From Eubacterium sp. (GTDB taxonomy: Bacteria; Bacillota; Clostridia; Oscillospirales; Acutalibacteraceae): DNA of 52,203 nt. Below the pieces are notes generated by a model. That model saw nothing but the letters and a program-made list of their open reading frames with translations. It ran no database searches and was not told the origin of the DNA. Below are positions 31,055-39,357 of the stretch, in pieces. The position numbers and the translations under genes were made by a program. Location of the stretch: the NCBI GenBank assembly GCA_017450645.1, contig JAFSTE010000026.1, positions 1-52,203 on the forward strand, written 5' to 3'. Positions within the stretch are counted from its first letter, which is position 1, and the number at the start of each line of letters is the position of its first letter.

Positions 31055-32470
31055 TCAGAACCTGAAATACAAGAACGGGTTGTAGGTCGAACTAATCATA
31101 AATATAATACATAGCGCAAGAAGCAGCGGGAACGCCACAAGCCTTAGCGCGCTCACCTGAGCAGGCGGCAGCTTGTCGAGCGCCTTTTTATAAATCGGTG
31201 TCGCGCAGAACGCGCCGATAATAATAGTAATAAAATTTGACGACAGCAGGTAGTTAGCGTTACTGTCAACGAGCTTATAGCCCGCGCCGAACATAATCCT
31301 AATATACTCTACGGCGTCCGTAAGCGTTGGCGCCGAGAAGAACACCCAGCCTATGATTACAATAAGCATTGTTACAACGTGCTTTATGGTGTTCGGAATT
31401 TTTGGCAGCACCTTAGCAAGTACATACTTTTCGATAATAAGCAGCACGCCGTAAAAAAGTCCCCAGATTACGAAGTTCCACGCCGCGCCGTGCCAGAAGC
31501 CCGTAAGCAGCCACACGACAAGCAGGTTAAATATAACCCTCGGCGTGCTCCTGCGGTTACCGCCGAGCGGGATATAAACATACTCCTTAAACCATGTAGA
31601 CAACGAGATGTGCCACCTGCGCCAGAAATCGGTAATGCTTGTAGCGATATAGGGGTAGTTAAAGTTTTCGTTAAACTCGAAGCCGAAAATCCTGCCAAGC
31701 CCGATTGCCATATCCGAATATCCGCTGAAGTCAAAATAAATCTGCAGCGTGTAACAGATTATGCCGAGCCACGCGGTAAGGGTACTCGTTTTGCTGAGTG
31801 CGTCCGCCTGCACGGTTGTATAAACTGCGCCGAGCGTGTTTGCAAGCAGCAGCTTTTTTGCAAGACCTACGGTAAATCTTGACAGACCGTACGAGAATTT
31901 GGATACGCTTTCCTTACGCTCGGTGAGCTGGGTTTCGATATCCTTATACTGTACAATCGGTCCGGCGATAAGCTGCGGAAACAGCGAGATATAAAGCGCA
32001 AAGGGTATAAGCTTTTTTTGCACCCTGGTTTTACCGCGGTAAAGGTCGATAATATAGGACATCGTCTGGAAGGTGTAAAACGATATGCCTATCGGCAGCT
32101 CTAAAACAGGGATTTTAAGGCTTACGCCAAGAAGCATATTTATGTTCTCGATAAAAAAGCCGAAGTATTTAAAGAAGCCGAGAACGGCGAGGTTAAACAC
32201 TATAGAAGCGATAAATTTATGCTTTGCCTCACTGTCCCTGCCGCGCCTTTTTGCGGCGGAGATATCCTTACCTATAGTGAAGTTAAACAGTATGCTAATC
32301 ACCATAAGTATTATGTAAACCGGCTCGCCCCAACCGTAGAACACAAGGCTTGCAACGAGCAATATGAAGTTTTTAAGTCTTGTGCTTTTTGTCGTTACGC
32401 CAAGCAGATAATATAAAATTATCACCGCAGGCATAAACAAGAACAAAAATGTTGATGAGCTGAATACCAT
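31055..32470 (-). CDS. MBOAT-family O-acyltransferase (AlgI-like)
   Basis: A 471-residue integral membrane protein with about eleven segments and the MBOAT core: FDFSGYSDMAIGLGRIFGFEFNENFNYPY, WRRWHISLSTWFKEYVYIPLGG and the catalytic His in LTGFWHGAAWNF. It moves an acyl group, usually acetyl, across the membrane for a partner to place on a polysaccharide. Third gene of a four-gene operon with SGNH, DUF4358-like and DHHW proteins. AGGAT precedes the ATG. Confidence 0.93.
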   Translation of the reverse strand: MVFSSSTFLFLFMPAVIILYYLLGVTTKSTRLKNFILLVASLVFYGWGEPVYIILMVISILFNFTIGKDISAAKRRGRDSEAKHKFIASIVFNLAVLGFFKYFGFFIENINMLLGVSLKIPVLELPIGISFYTFQTMSYIIDLYRGKTRVQKKLIPFALYISLFPQLIAGPIVQYKDIETQLTERKESVSKFSYGLSRFTVGLAKKLLLANTLGAVYTTVQADALSKTSTLTAWLGIICYTLQIYFDFSGYSDMAIGLGRIFGFEFNENFNYPYIATSITDFWRRWHISLSTWFKEYVYIPLGGNRRSTPRVIFNLLVVWLLTGFWHGAAWNFVIWGLFYGVLLIIEKYVLAKVLPKIPNTIKHVVTMLIVIIGWVFFSAPTLTDAVEYIRIMFGAGYKLVDSNANYLLSSNFITIIIGAFCATPIYKKALDKLPPAQVSALRLVAFPLLLALCIIFMISSTYNPFLYFRF

Positions 32471-32483
32471 TAATGTTAATCCT

Positions 32484-33005
32484 TTACTTTAAAGCGGATT
32501 TGAATGCGTCGTAAATTTTGTCTGCGTCCTTGGAGGTACAGTAAAACAGTGTATTAGAACGCGTTTTTAGTATGCTGTCCTCGAGCAGTGCGTACTGGTC
32601 GGGAGCATAGTTTTTAAACAGATTTTTCTGCTGTTCGACATGCTTTTCAACAGCTTTTTCTGCGTCCTCCGAATAACTGTCGTCGCTGAATTTAATTATC
32701 AGCACCTCGCTGACATCCATAATGTTATCGTTTTTGTAATACGCTATGGAGTCGATTTTTGTCGAGTCGAGGTCGAACGCCTTAATCGAAGCGGCGGTTG
32801 ACTTTTTGCTCATTTCGGTCACTGTCTGTATCTTAACAACGGGCTTGGTAAGCTCGTCAATGCTCTTAGTTGTGCCGCCCGCGCGCGAAATAAGCATAAC
32901 AACGATAAACACAATCAGCGCCGCAACACAAAGCACCTCGGTAATAAAATATTTACTTTTAGCCTTGTTCCTTACGCTGATTTGTTCAGTCAATTTTGTA
33001 GCCAA
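32484..33005 (-). CDS. DUF4358-like membrane-anchored protein
   Basis: A 173-residue protein with one N-terminal membrane segment (about 21-42) and an outside domain containing KHVEQQKNLFKNYAPDQYALLEDSIL, a pattern I associate with DUF4358 proteins found beside MBOAT genes. The start is uncertain: a TTG at 33005 touches GGAGG directly, while a TTG at 32993 has a 12-base spacing. It overlaps the SGNH gene end by 20 bases or less. Function unknown, probably accessory to acylation. Confidence 0.78.
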   Translation of the reverse strand: MATKLTEQISVRNKAKSKYFITEVLCVAALIVFIVVMLISRAGGTTKSIDELTKPVVKIQTVTEMSKKSTAASIKAFDLDSTKIDSIAYYKNDNIMDVSEVLIIKFSDDSYSEDAEKAVEKHVEQQKNLFKNYAPDQYALLEDSILKTRSNTLFYCTSKDADKIYDAFKSALK

Positions 33006-33804
33006 CCTCCATTAGAATATAGGGCAAATACTGTTCGGAATAGAACGAGCCAAGCGGGTGAATACCGTCGGCGTCATAATAGTCCTTTTTAAGCGATTTC
33101 CAAAACGGGTCAAAGTCGATATATGTAACACCCGTCTCCTCGGCAACCTTTTTAATCTGTTTATTGTAGTACGGAATGAGCTTTAAATAGGGCTCATTTT
33201 TTATCGCCTTTTTCTTTACGGGGAAAATGCTGTCAACATAAATCACTGTGTTAGGCAGCTTTTTTTGAAGGCGCTGAATACACTTTTTGTAGTTATACGC
33301 AAACTCTTTGGCGTGCTTTTTGGTGCTTATTTCGTTTTCCCCATAGTGCAAAATCAGATACTTGGGATTAGCCTTAACGATTTTTTTGGTAATCTTTTTA
33401 AGGTACGGCGTGCCTGCGCTGATTTCCGCCATAACCTGCGACTTGTCGAGTATGCCGTACTCCCACGCCGCCTTAACTATACTGTCACCCGAAATGACGA
33501 TATCCTTATACGCCTTTTTAAAGTTAATGTTAGTCGGCATTTTAGCCGAAGAAGGCTTTTTGGGCTTGCGCTGCGCCTCGTAGCGCTCCTGAGCGATACG
33601 GATTTGGTTTTCGGTATCCTGCGCGTCCAAATCCTCTAAGGAGTTTATGTACTGAGCGCCCTTCTTAGTATCTATATAGTCGTTTTTTTCGGGCACGATA
33701 ACTACAAGAAAGCGTACCGAGAGCACGCAAATAATCGCCGCCAACATAAGTGACAGCGCGCTTTTAAGATTAAATTTGCTAAAAAATCCCCTGATTTTTT
33801 GCAT
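32986..33804 (-). CDS. SGNH-hydrolase family membrane protein
   Basis: A 272-residue protein: membrane segment at about 14-33, a charged linker, then an SGNH domain with block I ISGDSIVKAAWEYG, LILHYGENEI and the catalytic Asp-His in DADGIHPLGSFY. In MBOAT cassettes such proteins act as esterase or acetyl-transfer partner outside the cell. First gene of the operon; GAGGA precedes the ATG. Confidence 0.88.
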   Translation of the reverse strand: MQKIRGFFSKFNLKSALSLMLAAIICVLSVRFLVVIVPEKNDYIDTKKGAQYINSLEDLDAQDTENQIRIAQERYEAQRKPKKPSSAKMPTNINFKKAYKDIVISGDSIVKAAWEYGILDKSQVMAEISAGTPYLKKITKKIVKANPKYLILHYGENEISTKKHAKEFAYNYKKCIQRLQKKLPNTVIYVDSIFPVKKKAIKNEPYLKLIPYYNKQIKKVAEETGVTYIDFDPFWKSLKKDYYDADGIHPLGSFYSEQYLPYILMEVGYKID

Positions 33805-33846
33805 CTTTGCGTCCTCGACATAAACTTACAAATTTTTCGGAAATAT

Positions 33847-33875
33847 ATTTTATCATATATATACAAAAACTTCAA
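33847..33875 (-). promoter_or_regulatory. promoter of the O-acylation operon
   Basis: TTGAAG, 17-base spacer, TAAAAT on the minus strand, about 43 bases before the SGNH start. Confidence 0.7.
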
Positions 33876-33959
33876 TTATAAATCTTAGAATTTTAAAAAT
33901 TTTTATGTAAAATAAATAAAAAACATATGCCTTCGGTTTTGCGGTGATTTTTACAGCAC

Positions 33960-33988
33960 TTGCAATATTTTCCAATAACTGCTATTAT
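33960..33988 (+). promoter_or_regulatory. promoter of the secreted protein at 34030
   Basis: TTGCAA, 17-base spacer, TATTAT. The leader holds a small stem, AGGCAG/CTGCCT (33991-34014), just before the ribosome site. Confidence 0.6.
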
Positions 33989-34029
33989 TTAGGCAGAACA
34001 AGACTAATCTGCCTACCGAGGTGAGTTTT

Positions 34030-35142
34030 ATGAAGAAAACACTATCCGTAATTTTTGCAATAATTTTAACGCTCGGCTGTTTTAATATCGGGGCTGTAAA
34101 CGCCCTCGCCTACACCGACGAAAAAGCGCCCGAGATTAAGCTCGGCGACACCTTCAGGGTTAGCGCGCCCGTCAACGAGGACAAGGATGTTACCAACGCC
34201 TGCTTTGCGCGCTTTACTCCTAAAACGACGGGCTACTACGAGTTTATCGTCGAAAAGGGCTTTACCGCAAAAAATGTGGGCGAAGCGCTCGTTACCGCAG
34301 TTTGCGACAAGGACGATGTTATTAACTCCGGCAAGTGCGCCGTGCTGTCCGACGAGTATAAAGAGCTCGGCGAGCAGGCGGGCGTTACTAATAATCCGTC
34401 CGTTGCGTGCAGGTTAAAGAAGGGACACGAATACTACTTTAAGGTTGTAAATGTTACTAATAAGCGCTATGTTTCGGATGTTAAGCTCAGAAAGCATACT
34501 CACAAAACAAAAAAGACGACTAAGAAATCCTTCGTCGACGCAAAGAGTATGAAAAACAATGTCAGCGGCAAGCAGTATTCGGTATGCACTAAAAACAACT
34601 GCACTTACAAGAGCAAAAAGACTACTATTTACAGAGTTAAGTCAATCAAGCTCTCTAAAACTAAATATGTATATAACGGCAAAAAGAAAAAGCCCGTCAT
34701 TACGGTAAAAACCGTTAAGGGCAAAAAGCTTAAAAAAGGCACCGACTACAAGGTGACCTACAAGAATAATAAGCAAATCGGTAAAGCTACCGCTACAATA
34801 AGATTTATCGGCAAGTACCGCGGCACTGTTATAAGGAACTTCAAGGTTATCCCGCGCAAGACCTCGCTTACATCGGTGAACTCGGTATGGAGAGGCTTTA
34901 CGGCTAACTGGAAAAAACAAAAGACTAACATCACAGGCTACCAGCTGCAGTATTCGACCGACAAGCACTTTAAAAAGGGCGTTAAGCGCATCACCGTATC
35001 GAAGGCGGACCGCACATACAAAACCGTCCGCAACCTCAAACGCGGCAAAAAATACTATGTTCGCATCCGCACCTACCAAAAGGTAGATAATAAAAAATTC
35101 TACTCTAACTGGTCAAAATATAAACCCGTTAAGGTAAAATAA
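34030..35142 (+). CDS. secreted Ig-like/Fn3 surface protein
   Basis: A 370-residue protein: signal peptide (about 1-28), a pre-peptidase-like beta domain (30-155: ACFARFTPKTTGYYEFIVEKG), a Lys/Thr linker with a degenerate Cys pair (VCTKNNC), an Ig-like domain (210-285: SKTKYVYNGKKKKPVITVK) and a C-terminal Fn3 domain ending YYVRIRTYQKVDNKKFYSNW. Architecture and C-terminus match the protein at 12100. The ATG at 34030 is preferred over the GTG at 34021 because GAGGTGA lies in front. No sortase or SLH anchor seen. Confidence 0.85.
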   Translation: MKKTLSVIFAIILTLGCFNIGAVNALAYTDEKAPEIKLGDTFRVSAPVNEDKDVTNACFARFTPKTTGYYEFIVEKGFTAKNVGEALVTAVCDKDDVINSGKCAVLSDEYKELGEQAGVTNNPSVACRLKKGHEYYFKVVNVTNKRYVSDVKLRKHTHKTKKTTKKSFVDAKSMKNNVSGKQYSVCTKNNCTYKSKKTTIYRVKSIKLSKTKYVYNGKKKKPVITVKTVKGKKLKKGTDYKVTYKNNKQIGKATATIRFIGKYRGTVIRNFKVIPRKTSLTSVNSVWRGFTANWKKQKTNITGYQLQYSTDKHFKKGVKRITVSKADRTYKTVRNLKRGKKYYVRIRTYQKVDNKKFYSNWSKYKPVKVK

Positions 35143-35183
35143 AAAAACGGCTATCTCAAGTTTTTTGAGATAGCCGTTTTTTT
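35142..35183. terminator. strong bidirectional terminator
   Basis: AAAACGGCTATCTCA/TGAGATAGCCGTTTT with a seven-base loop and T runs on both strands; shared by the convergent secreted-protein genes. Confidence 0.9.
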
Positions 35184-36018
35184 AGTACAGATACGGGTTT
35201 TCGCCGTTTGCAAAATCATCGTCTACAATCCAGCCTCTTTCGCCGTCGTCGCATTCAATCTCGTACGACGCGTTGTAGCCGTTAAGCACGTAGCACCTTG
35301 TAATCTTTACCGTTTCGTTAATCTTTACGCGGATACCGTCGTAGTTTTTATACTCGGGGTCCTCGCTTGTGGTAAAGTCCTTATGAACAAAGTAACTGTT
35401 ATTGTACGCTTTAAGAAAATCGCTTTTGCGCTTAATTTTGTAGCCGTTAATCTTGTAAATCAGCTTAAACGACGCGGGAAACTTGTAATTATCCTCAATA
35501 AGACCGCGCTCGTAATCGGTTGTTGAAACCTTAAGATATATCCTGTTTTTTGAAACCTTGGTAATCTTACCGGCAGAAAACGGATAATAAATCGAGTCTC
35601 TCCTGCACTTCTTTACTTTTTTGTTCTTATACCTATAGATGTATGCGTCCGCAGTGCCGCCCTTGTAGCGATATTCGGGTACGATAAACACCTTTTTCTT
35701 AGTAGGTGCGATAAGGCGAACCTTAACCTGTGCGCCGCCGGTAAAGGTTTTTCTCTTTTTACCGTTGATATAAACATATGCGTGCGCAACGCCGTCGTCT
35801 GCCTGAGCGTATGTCTTATACCTTACCTTAATTTTGTCTGCTCTGCCGTCGCCGTTGAGGTCGTATTTTTTGTAAGTCTTTTTGTTTTTAAGATATACTG
35901 CCTTAGTGGTCGAAACGCCCGACTTTGCATACGCGCTTGTCGGCGCAAAGGTAAACAGACTGAAAAGCAGTAATACAGCCAAAAACAGCGATAGTGATTT
36001 TTTACATAAAATTTTCAT
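35182..36018 (-). CDS. secreted Lys-rich protein with C-terminal SH3-like region
   Basis: A 278-residue protein with a signal peptide (cut near 30, AYA), a YDLNGDGRADKIKVRY motif resembling calcium-binding dockerin/FG-GAP loops, several KKV strands and a C-terminal SH3-like stretch (KINETVKITRC, ERGWIVDDDF). The ATG at 36018 is chosen because AAGGAGG precedes it and a signal peptide starts there; an in-frame extension upstream has no site. Function unknown, likely extracellular. Confidence 0.78.
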   Translation of the reverse strand: MKILCKKSLSLFLAVLLLFSLFTFAPTSAYAKSGVSTTKAVYLKNKKTYKKYDLNGDGRADKIKVRYKTYAQADDGVAHAYVYINGKKRKTFTGGAQVKVRLIAPTKKKVFIVPEYRYKGGTADAYIYRYKNKKVKKCRRDSIYYPFSAGKITKVSKNRIYLKVSTTDYERGLIEDNYKFPASFKLIYKINGYKIKRKSDFLKAYNNSYFVHKDFTTSEDPEYKNYDGIRVKINETVKITRCYVLNGYNASYEIECDDGERGWIVDDDFANGENPYLY

Positions 36019-36039
36019 ACAAACATCCTCCTTATCACA

Positions 36040-36069
36040 ATAATAACATATTCGAATATATAAAGTCAA
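36040..36069 (-). promoter_or_regulatory. promoter of the secreted SH3-like protein
   Basis: TTGACT, 18-base spacer, TATTAT on the minus strand; the -35 begins inside the preceding terminator stem. Confidence 0.6.
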
Positions 36070-36093
36070 ATGCAGGAGCGAGCTCCTGCATTT
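36068..36093 (-). terminator. hairpin after the two-gene membrane operon
   Basis: AAATGCAGGAG/CTCCTGCATTT with a CTCG loop; only a short T run follows on the minus strand. Confidence 0.6.
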
Positions 36094-36100
36094 AATAGCT

Positions 36101-36412
36101 TTATTCTTTAGTGAACTTTTTCTTAAACACGCCCTTGGGGTCTTTAACAAGAAGCAGGATAATCCACGCAACAAGTCCGAGCGTAATTACCGCAAGACCT
36201 AAAAGTGAGTCGTTTAAGATGTCTGCAAATTCCTGGTTAAAGTACTCCGCCTTAACCTCCGCGAATTCAAACACAAAGTCCATAAACCACATAAGCGACG
36301 CGCCCCAGTAGATAAGTGAGAGCGTGCCGAGACGGTATGTGTCGCGCTTTTCGCTGACATACCACACTATAGTAGCAATAACCGCTGCAATAATAGTTAA
36401 CAGTAAAGTCAT
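36101..36412 (-). CDS. small membrane protein (three segments)
   Basis: A 103-residue protein with hydrophobic segments near 2-20, 30-50 and 70-90 and a basic C-terminus. An acidic patch (FEFAEVKAEYFNQEFADILND) lies between the second and third. I do not recognise the family. It follows the gene at 36422 by nine bases with AAGGAGA in front, so both are one operon and may form a complex. Confidence 0.75.
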   Translation of the reverse strand: MTLLLTIIAAVIATIVWYVSEKRDTYRLGTLSLIYWGASLMWFMDFVFEFAEVKAEYFNQEFADILNDSLLGLAVITLGLVAWIILLLVKDPKGVFKKKFTKE

Positions 36413-36421
36413 ATGCTCTCC

Positions 36422-36835
36422 TTATGCGGCACTCTTTTTAAGAGACGCTTTAATTTTCTTAACCTTAGCCTCTGCAACAGCGCACATAACGCCCCATACA
36501 GCGGTAACGGTAACAGCCATAGAAACGCCTACCGTAGCCATTTCGTGCAACATTTCCGCCGTCGCTTCGGGCGAGGACATCGCCGTCAGGAAAGGCGGGA
36601 AAGGTACTACCTCGCCGTGCCACAAATGCTCGAATGCGAGAAGAAGAACGCCTCCCCAAAGCATACCCATAAGCCAGCTGAGTCTCTTGGACCAGGTGAT
36701 TTTTACATCCTCAGTAGCGAACTTGTCGCCGTCTGCAAGCTTAGGAGCCTGAATTTTCTGCTCTTTTTTCTTTGCTGCAACAAAAGCGGCTGTAACAATA
36801 ATCGCTTCAGCTGCGGGAACTACAAAACATGCCAT
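36422..36835 (-). CDS. small membrane protein, partner of the gene at 36101
   Basis: A 137-residue protein that starts MACFVVPAAEAIIVTAAFVAA, then a cytoplasmic charged stretch, WSKRLSWLMGMLWGGVLLLAFEHLWHGEVVPFPPFL and a last segment around 85-115. The ATG at 36835 is set by AAGGAGG. It is first in a two-gene operon under a good promoter. No family function is known to me. Confidence 0.75.
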   Translation of the reverse strand: MACFVVPAAEAIIVTAAFVAAKKKEQKIQAPKLADGDKFATEDVKITWSKRLSWLMGMLWGGVLLLAFEHLWHGEVVPFPPFLTAMSSPEATAEMLHEMATVGVSMAVTVTAVWGVMCAVAEAKVKKIKASLKKSAA

Positions 36836-36865
36836 AAAATAATCCTCCTTATATATATCAAGTAC

Positions 36866-36894
36866 ATTATACATAATATCAAACCATTTTGCAA
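36866..36894 (-). promoter_or_regulatory. promoter of the two-gene membrane operon
   Basis: TTGCAA, 17-base spacer, perfect TATAAT on the minus strand. Confidence 0.7.
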
Positions 36895-36932
36895 GCCCTT
36901 AAAATCATTATTCGACTACGGTATATTAACAC

Positions 36933-36966
36933 AAAAAAGCACCGCAGGCTTAACGCTTGCAGTGCT
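36933..36966 (-). terminator. terminator of the mmsA-like gene
   Basis: On the minus strand AAGCACTGCAAG pairs with CCTGCGGTGCTT (one mismatch region) and is followed by TTTTTT. Confidence 0.8.
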
Positions 36967-36988
36967 TAATAGTTTTATTGACTTTTAA

Positions 36989-38494
36989 TTACAGAAGTCC
37001 GTCCCAGGTGTCAACCTCTTTAGCCTTCATCTCTTCCTCATCGAACCAGTGCTGTGTTACCGACTTGCTCTCTGTAAAGAATCGATATGCGTCCTTGCCG
37101 AGACAGTGAAGGTCGCCGAAGAAGGACTGCTTGTGACCGCTGAACGGTACAAATCCAACAGGTACCGGAATACCAACATTGATACCAACCTGGCCACCGT
37201 CGGTGTATCTTGCGAACTGGCGAGCATAGTAGCCGCTCTGAGTATAGATAACCGAACCGTTTGCGTATGGGTTAGCGTTCATAAGTGCAAGACCCTCGTC
37301 AAAGTCCTTAACTCTCTTAATGCAAAGTACGGGACCGAATACCTCTTCGTCGCCGATTGTCATATCGGGAGTAACCTTATCGAATACTGTAGGACCTACA
37401 AAGTAGCCGTTTTCGTAGCCTGCGGGAACCTCGGGGTTTCTGCCGTCAACTACGAGCTCAGCGCCCTCGTTGATACCCTTTTCGATATCTGCAAGAACTT
37501 CCTTATAGTGCTTTTCGTATGTAATCGGACCGAGTCTTGTACCCTTATCCCATGCAGGACCGCAGTTTACTGACGCAATCTGCTTTTTAAGCTCTGCAAC
37601 GAACTTGTCAGCGATGCTCTCCTGAACAACACAAGCGGAAAGTGCCATACATCTCTGACCGCCGCAGCCGAATGCCGAGTTAATTACGCCGGCAACAGTT
37701 CTCTCAAGAGCGCAGTCCTCAAGAACAAGCGCGTGGTTCTTAGCCTGGCAGAGTGCCTGACATCTCTTGCCGTTTGCAGCTGCCTTTTCGTAAATCTTAA
37801 GACCTACGGGAGTAGAACCTACAAAGGTAACGCCCTTTACTGCAGGATGCTCAAGAATAGTGTTAATCTCGTTTCTCGAACAGGTTACAACATTGATAAC
37901 GCCGTCCGGAATACCTGCTTCTTTATAAAGCTCTGCGATTCTCATAGCAGTTCTCGGAGTGAGAGAAGCAGCCTTAAGTACCATTGTGTTACCGCATGCT
38001 ACGCAAACCGGAGCCATCCAGCCAAACGGAATCATAGCCGGGAAGTTAACCGGTACGATACCTGCGAATACGCCCATAGCCTCGCGATACTTAACGGTAT
38101 CAAAGCCGGTCGAAGCGTCCATAAGGCTCTCGCCCATCATAAGCGACGGCGCCTGAGTAGCAAGCTCTGTGCCCTCCTGTGCCTTACCTACGTCGCCTGC
38201 AGCCTCAGCCCAGGTTTTACCGTTTTCTTCACAAACAAGCATTGTAAGCTCGTCCATATGCTCAATAAGGAGTTCTCTTACTTTAAAGAGAATTGCGGCT
38301 CTTTTTCTTGCAGGAGTGTTTTTCCATGCAGGATATGCCTTGTCGGCAGCCTCAATCGCTTCTAAAACCTCGTCGTTAGTACAGCACGGTGCCTGACCCG
38401 TAACCTCGCCGGTTGATGGGTTGTGAAGGTCGTACCATACGTCTGTCTGAGACTCTTTGAACTCACCGTTTACAAAATATCTGAGTTTTTCCAT
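36989..38494 (-). CDS. mmsA: methylmalonate-semialdehyde dehydrogenase (CoA-acylating)
   Basis: An aldehyde dehydrogenase of 501 residues (504 if the ATG at 38503 is used). It has NFPAMIPFGWMAPVCVACGNT, FVGSTPVGLKIYEKA, the catalytic Cys in CGGQRCMALS and EEVFGPVLC. The GQRCMA pattern is that of the CoA-acylating MMSDH/IolA group, which makes acetyl- or propionyl-CoA from the semialdehyde in inositol or valine breakdown. No inositol genes are nearby, so the physiological aldehyde is unknown. AAAGG spacing slightly favours the ATG at 38494. Confidence 0.88.
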   Translation of the reverse strand: MEKLRYFVNGEFKESQTDVWYDLHNPSTGEVTGQAPCCTNDEVLEAIEAADKAYPAWKNTPARKRAAILFKVRELLIEHMDELTMLVCEENGKTWAEAAGDVGKAQEGTELATQAPSLMMGESLMDASTGFDTVKYREAMGVFAGIVPVNFPAMIPFGWMAPVCVACGNTMVLKAASLTPRTAMRIAELYKEAGIPDGVINVVTCSRNEINTILEHPAVKGVTFVGSTPVGLKIYEKAAANGKRCQALCQAKNHALVLEDCALERTVAGVINSAFGCGGQRCMALSACVVQESIADKFVAELKKQIASVNCGPAWDKGTRLGPITYEKHYKEVLADIEKGINEGAELVVDGRNPEVPAGYENGYFVGPTVFDKVTPDMTIGDEEVFGPVLCIKRVKDFDEGLALMNANPYANGSVIYTQSGYYARQFARYTDGGQVGINVGIPVPVGFVPFSGHKQSFFGDLHCLGKDAYRFFTESKSVTQHWFDEEEMKAKEVDTWDGLL

Positions 38495-38530
38495 AATGTC
38501 CATTACCTTTCTTAATTAAGTTTTCGCTTT

Positions 38531-38559
38531 ATTTTAACATTATAAAGCGCTGATTTCAA
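38531..38559 (-). promoter_or_regulatory. promoter of the mmsA-like gene
   Basis: TTGAAA, 17-base spacer, TAAAAT on the minus strand, between trmB and mmsA. Confidence 0.7.
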
Positions 38560-38577
38560 TACTTATTTTATACAAAA

Positions 38578-39252
38578 TTATTTAATCAGACGGGCTTCTA
38601 ATCTATATATCGGATAACCCTGAGACGAAAACTTTTCTTCGTACTCGGTTACGATGTTGCCCTCAAAGTCGCTGTTGTGCAAATCGAGCGAGATGTTCGA
38701 CAGCTCAAATCCGCATTTTGAAAAGCTCTCGATTGAGTATTCAAAAAAGTGCATATTGTCCGTTTTTTGATAAATCGGCGCGCCGTCCTTAAGCAGCGGC
38801 TTGTAGATGTTGAGGAATCTCTCGCTTGTCAGCCTGTGCGACGCGTAGCTCTTTTTAGGATACGGGCACGAGAAGTTAAGGTAAATCACCTCTACCGAAT
38901 TTTCGGGGATGTACGACGGCAGATACTCCGCCGCGCAGTCGAGGAACTTTATATTTTTAAGCCCCTTTTCCTTAGCGATTTCGCAACCGACTACTATAAC
39001 ATCGCGCACCTTCTCAACGCATAGCACATTTATATCGGGGTTTCGCTCCGCCAAAGTGGTCGAAAACGCACCCTTGCCGCCGCCGATTTCGAGCTGTACG
39101 GGGTTGGAGTTTCCGAAAAGCTCCTCTAAATCGAGCAGATGGCTCTCGTTTTTCGCGTCCTCAAAATTAAGGCTTTCGTTTCGCAGCGTGATTAAATAAT
39201 CGCTCACCGCCTCAAGCCTGCTATCTAAATTTTTCTTATGTCTTGGTCTCAT
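38578..39252 (-). CDS. trmB: tRNA (guanine-N7-)-methyltransferase
   Basis: A 224-residue SAM enzyme that methylates G46 of tRNA. It has LEIGGGKGAFSTTLAERNPD (SAM motif I near 57-76) and the family motif in the form NFSCPYPKKSYASHRLTS, where many members read PDPWPKKRH. The C-terminal EEKFSSQGYPIYRLEA matches the family end. Own promoter; ATG at 39252. Confidence 0.9.
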   Translation of the reverse strand: MRPRHKKNLDSRLEAVSDYLITLRNESLNFEDAKNESHLLDLEELFGNSNPVQLEIGGGKGAFSTTLAERNPDINVLCVEKVRDVIVVGCEIAKEKGLKNIKFLDCAAEYLPSYIPENSVEVIYLNFSCPYPKKSYASHRLTSERFLNIYKPLLKDGAPIYQKTDNMHFFEYSIESFSKCGFELSNISLDLHNSDFEGNIVTEYEEKFSSQGYPIYRLEARLIK

Positions 39253-39269
39253 TTGTCATCACCGAGAGC

Positions 39270-39298
39270 ATTATAATATATTTCTGCAAATAAATCAA
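39270..39298 (-). promoter_or_regulatory. promoter of trmB
   Basis: TTGATT, 17-base spacer, perfect TATAAT on the minus strand, immediately after the SPFH terminator. Confidence 0.7.
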
Positions 39299-39329
39299 TA
39301 AAAAACCGCACCGCCTTTCAGCGATGCGG
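39298..39329 (-). terminator. terminator of the nfeD-SPFH operon
   Basis: On the minus strand CCGCATCGC/GCGGTGCGG with a TGAAAG loop and six T. Confidence 0.85.
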
Positions 39330-39357
39330 ATATTTGTTACTTTAGGCTGCTGAGAAA

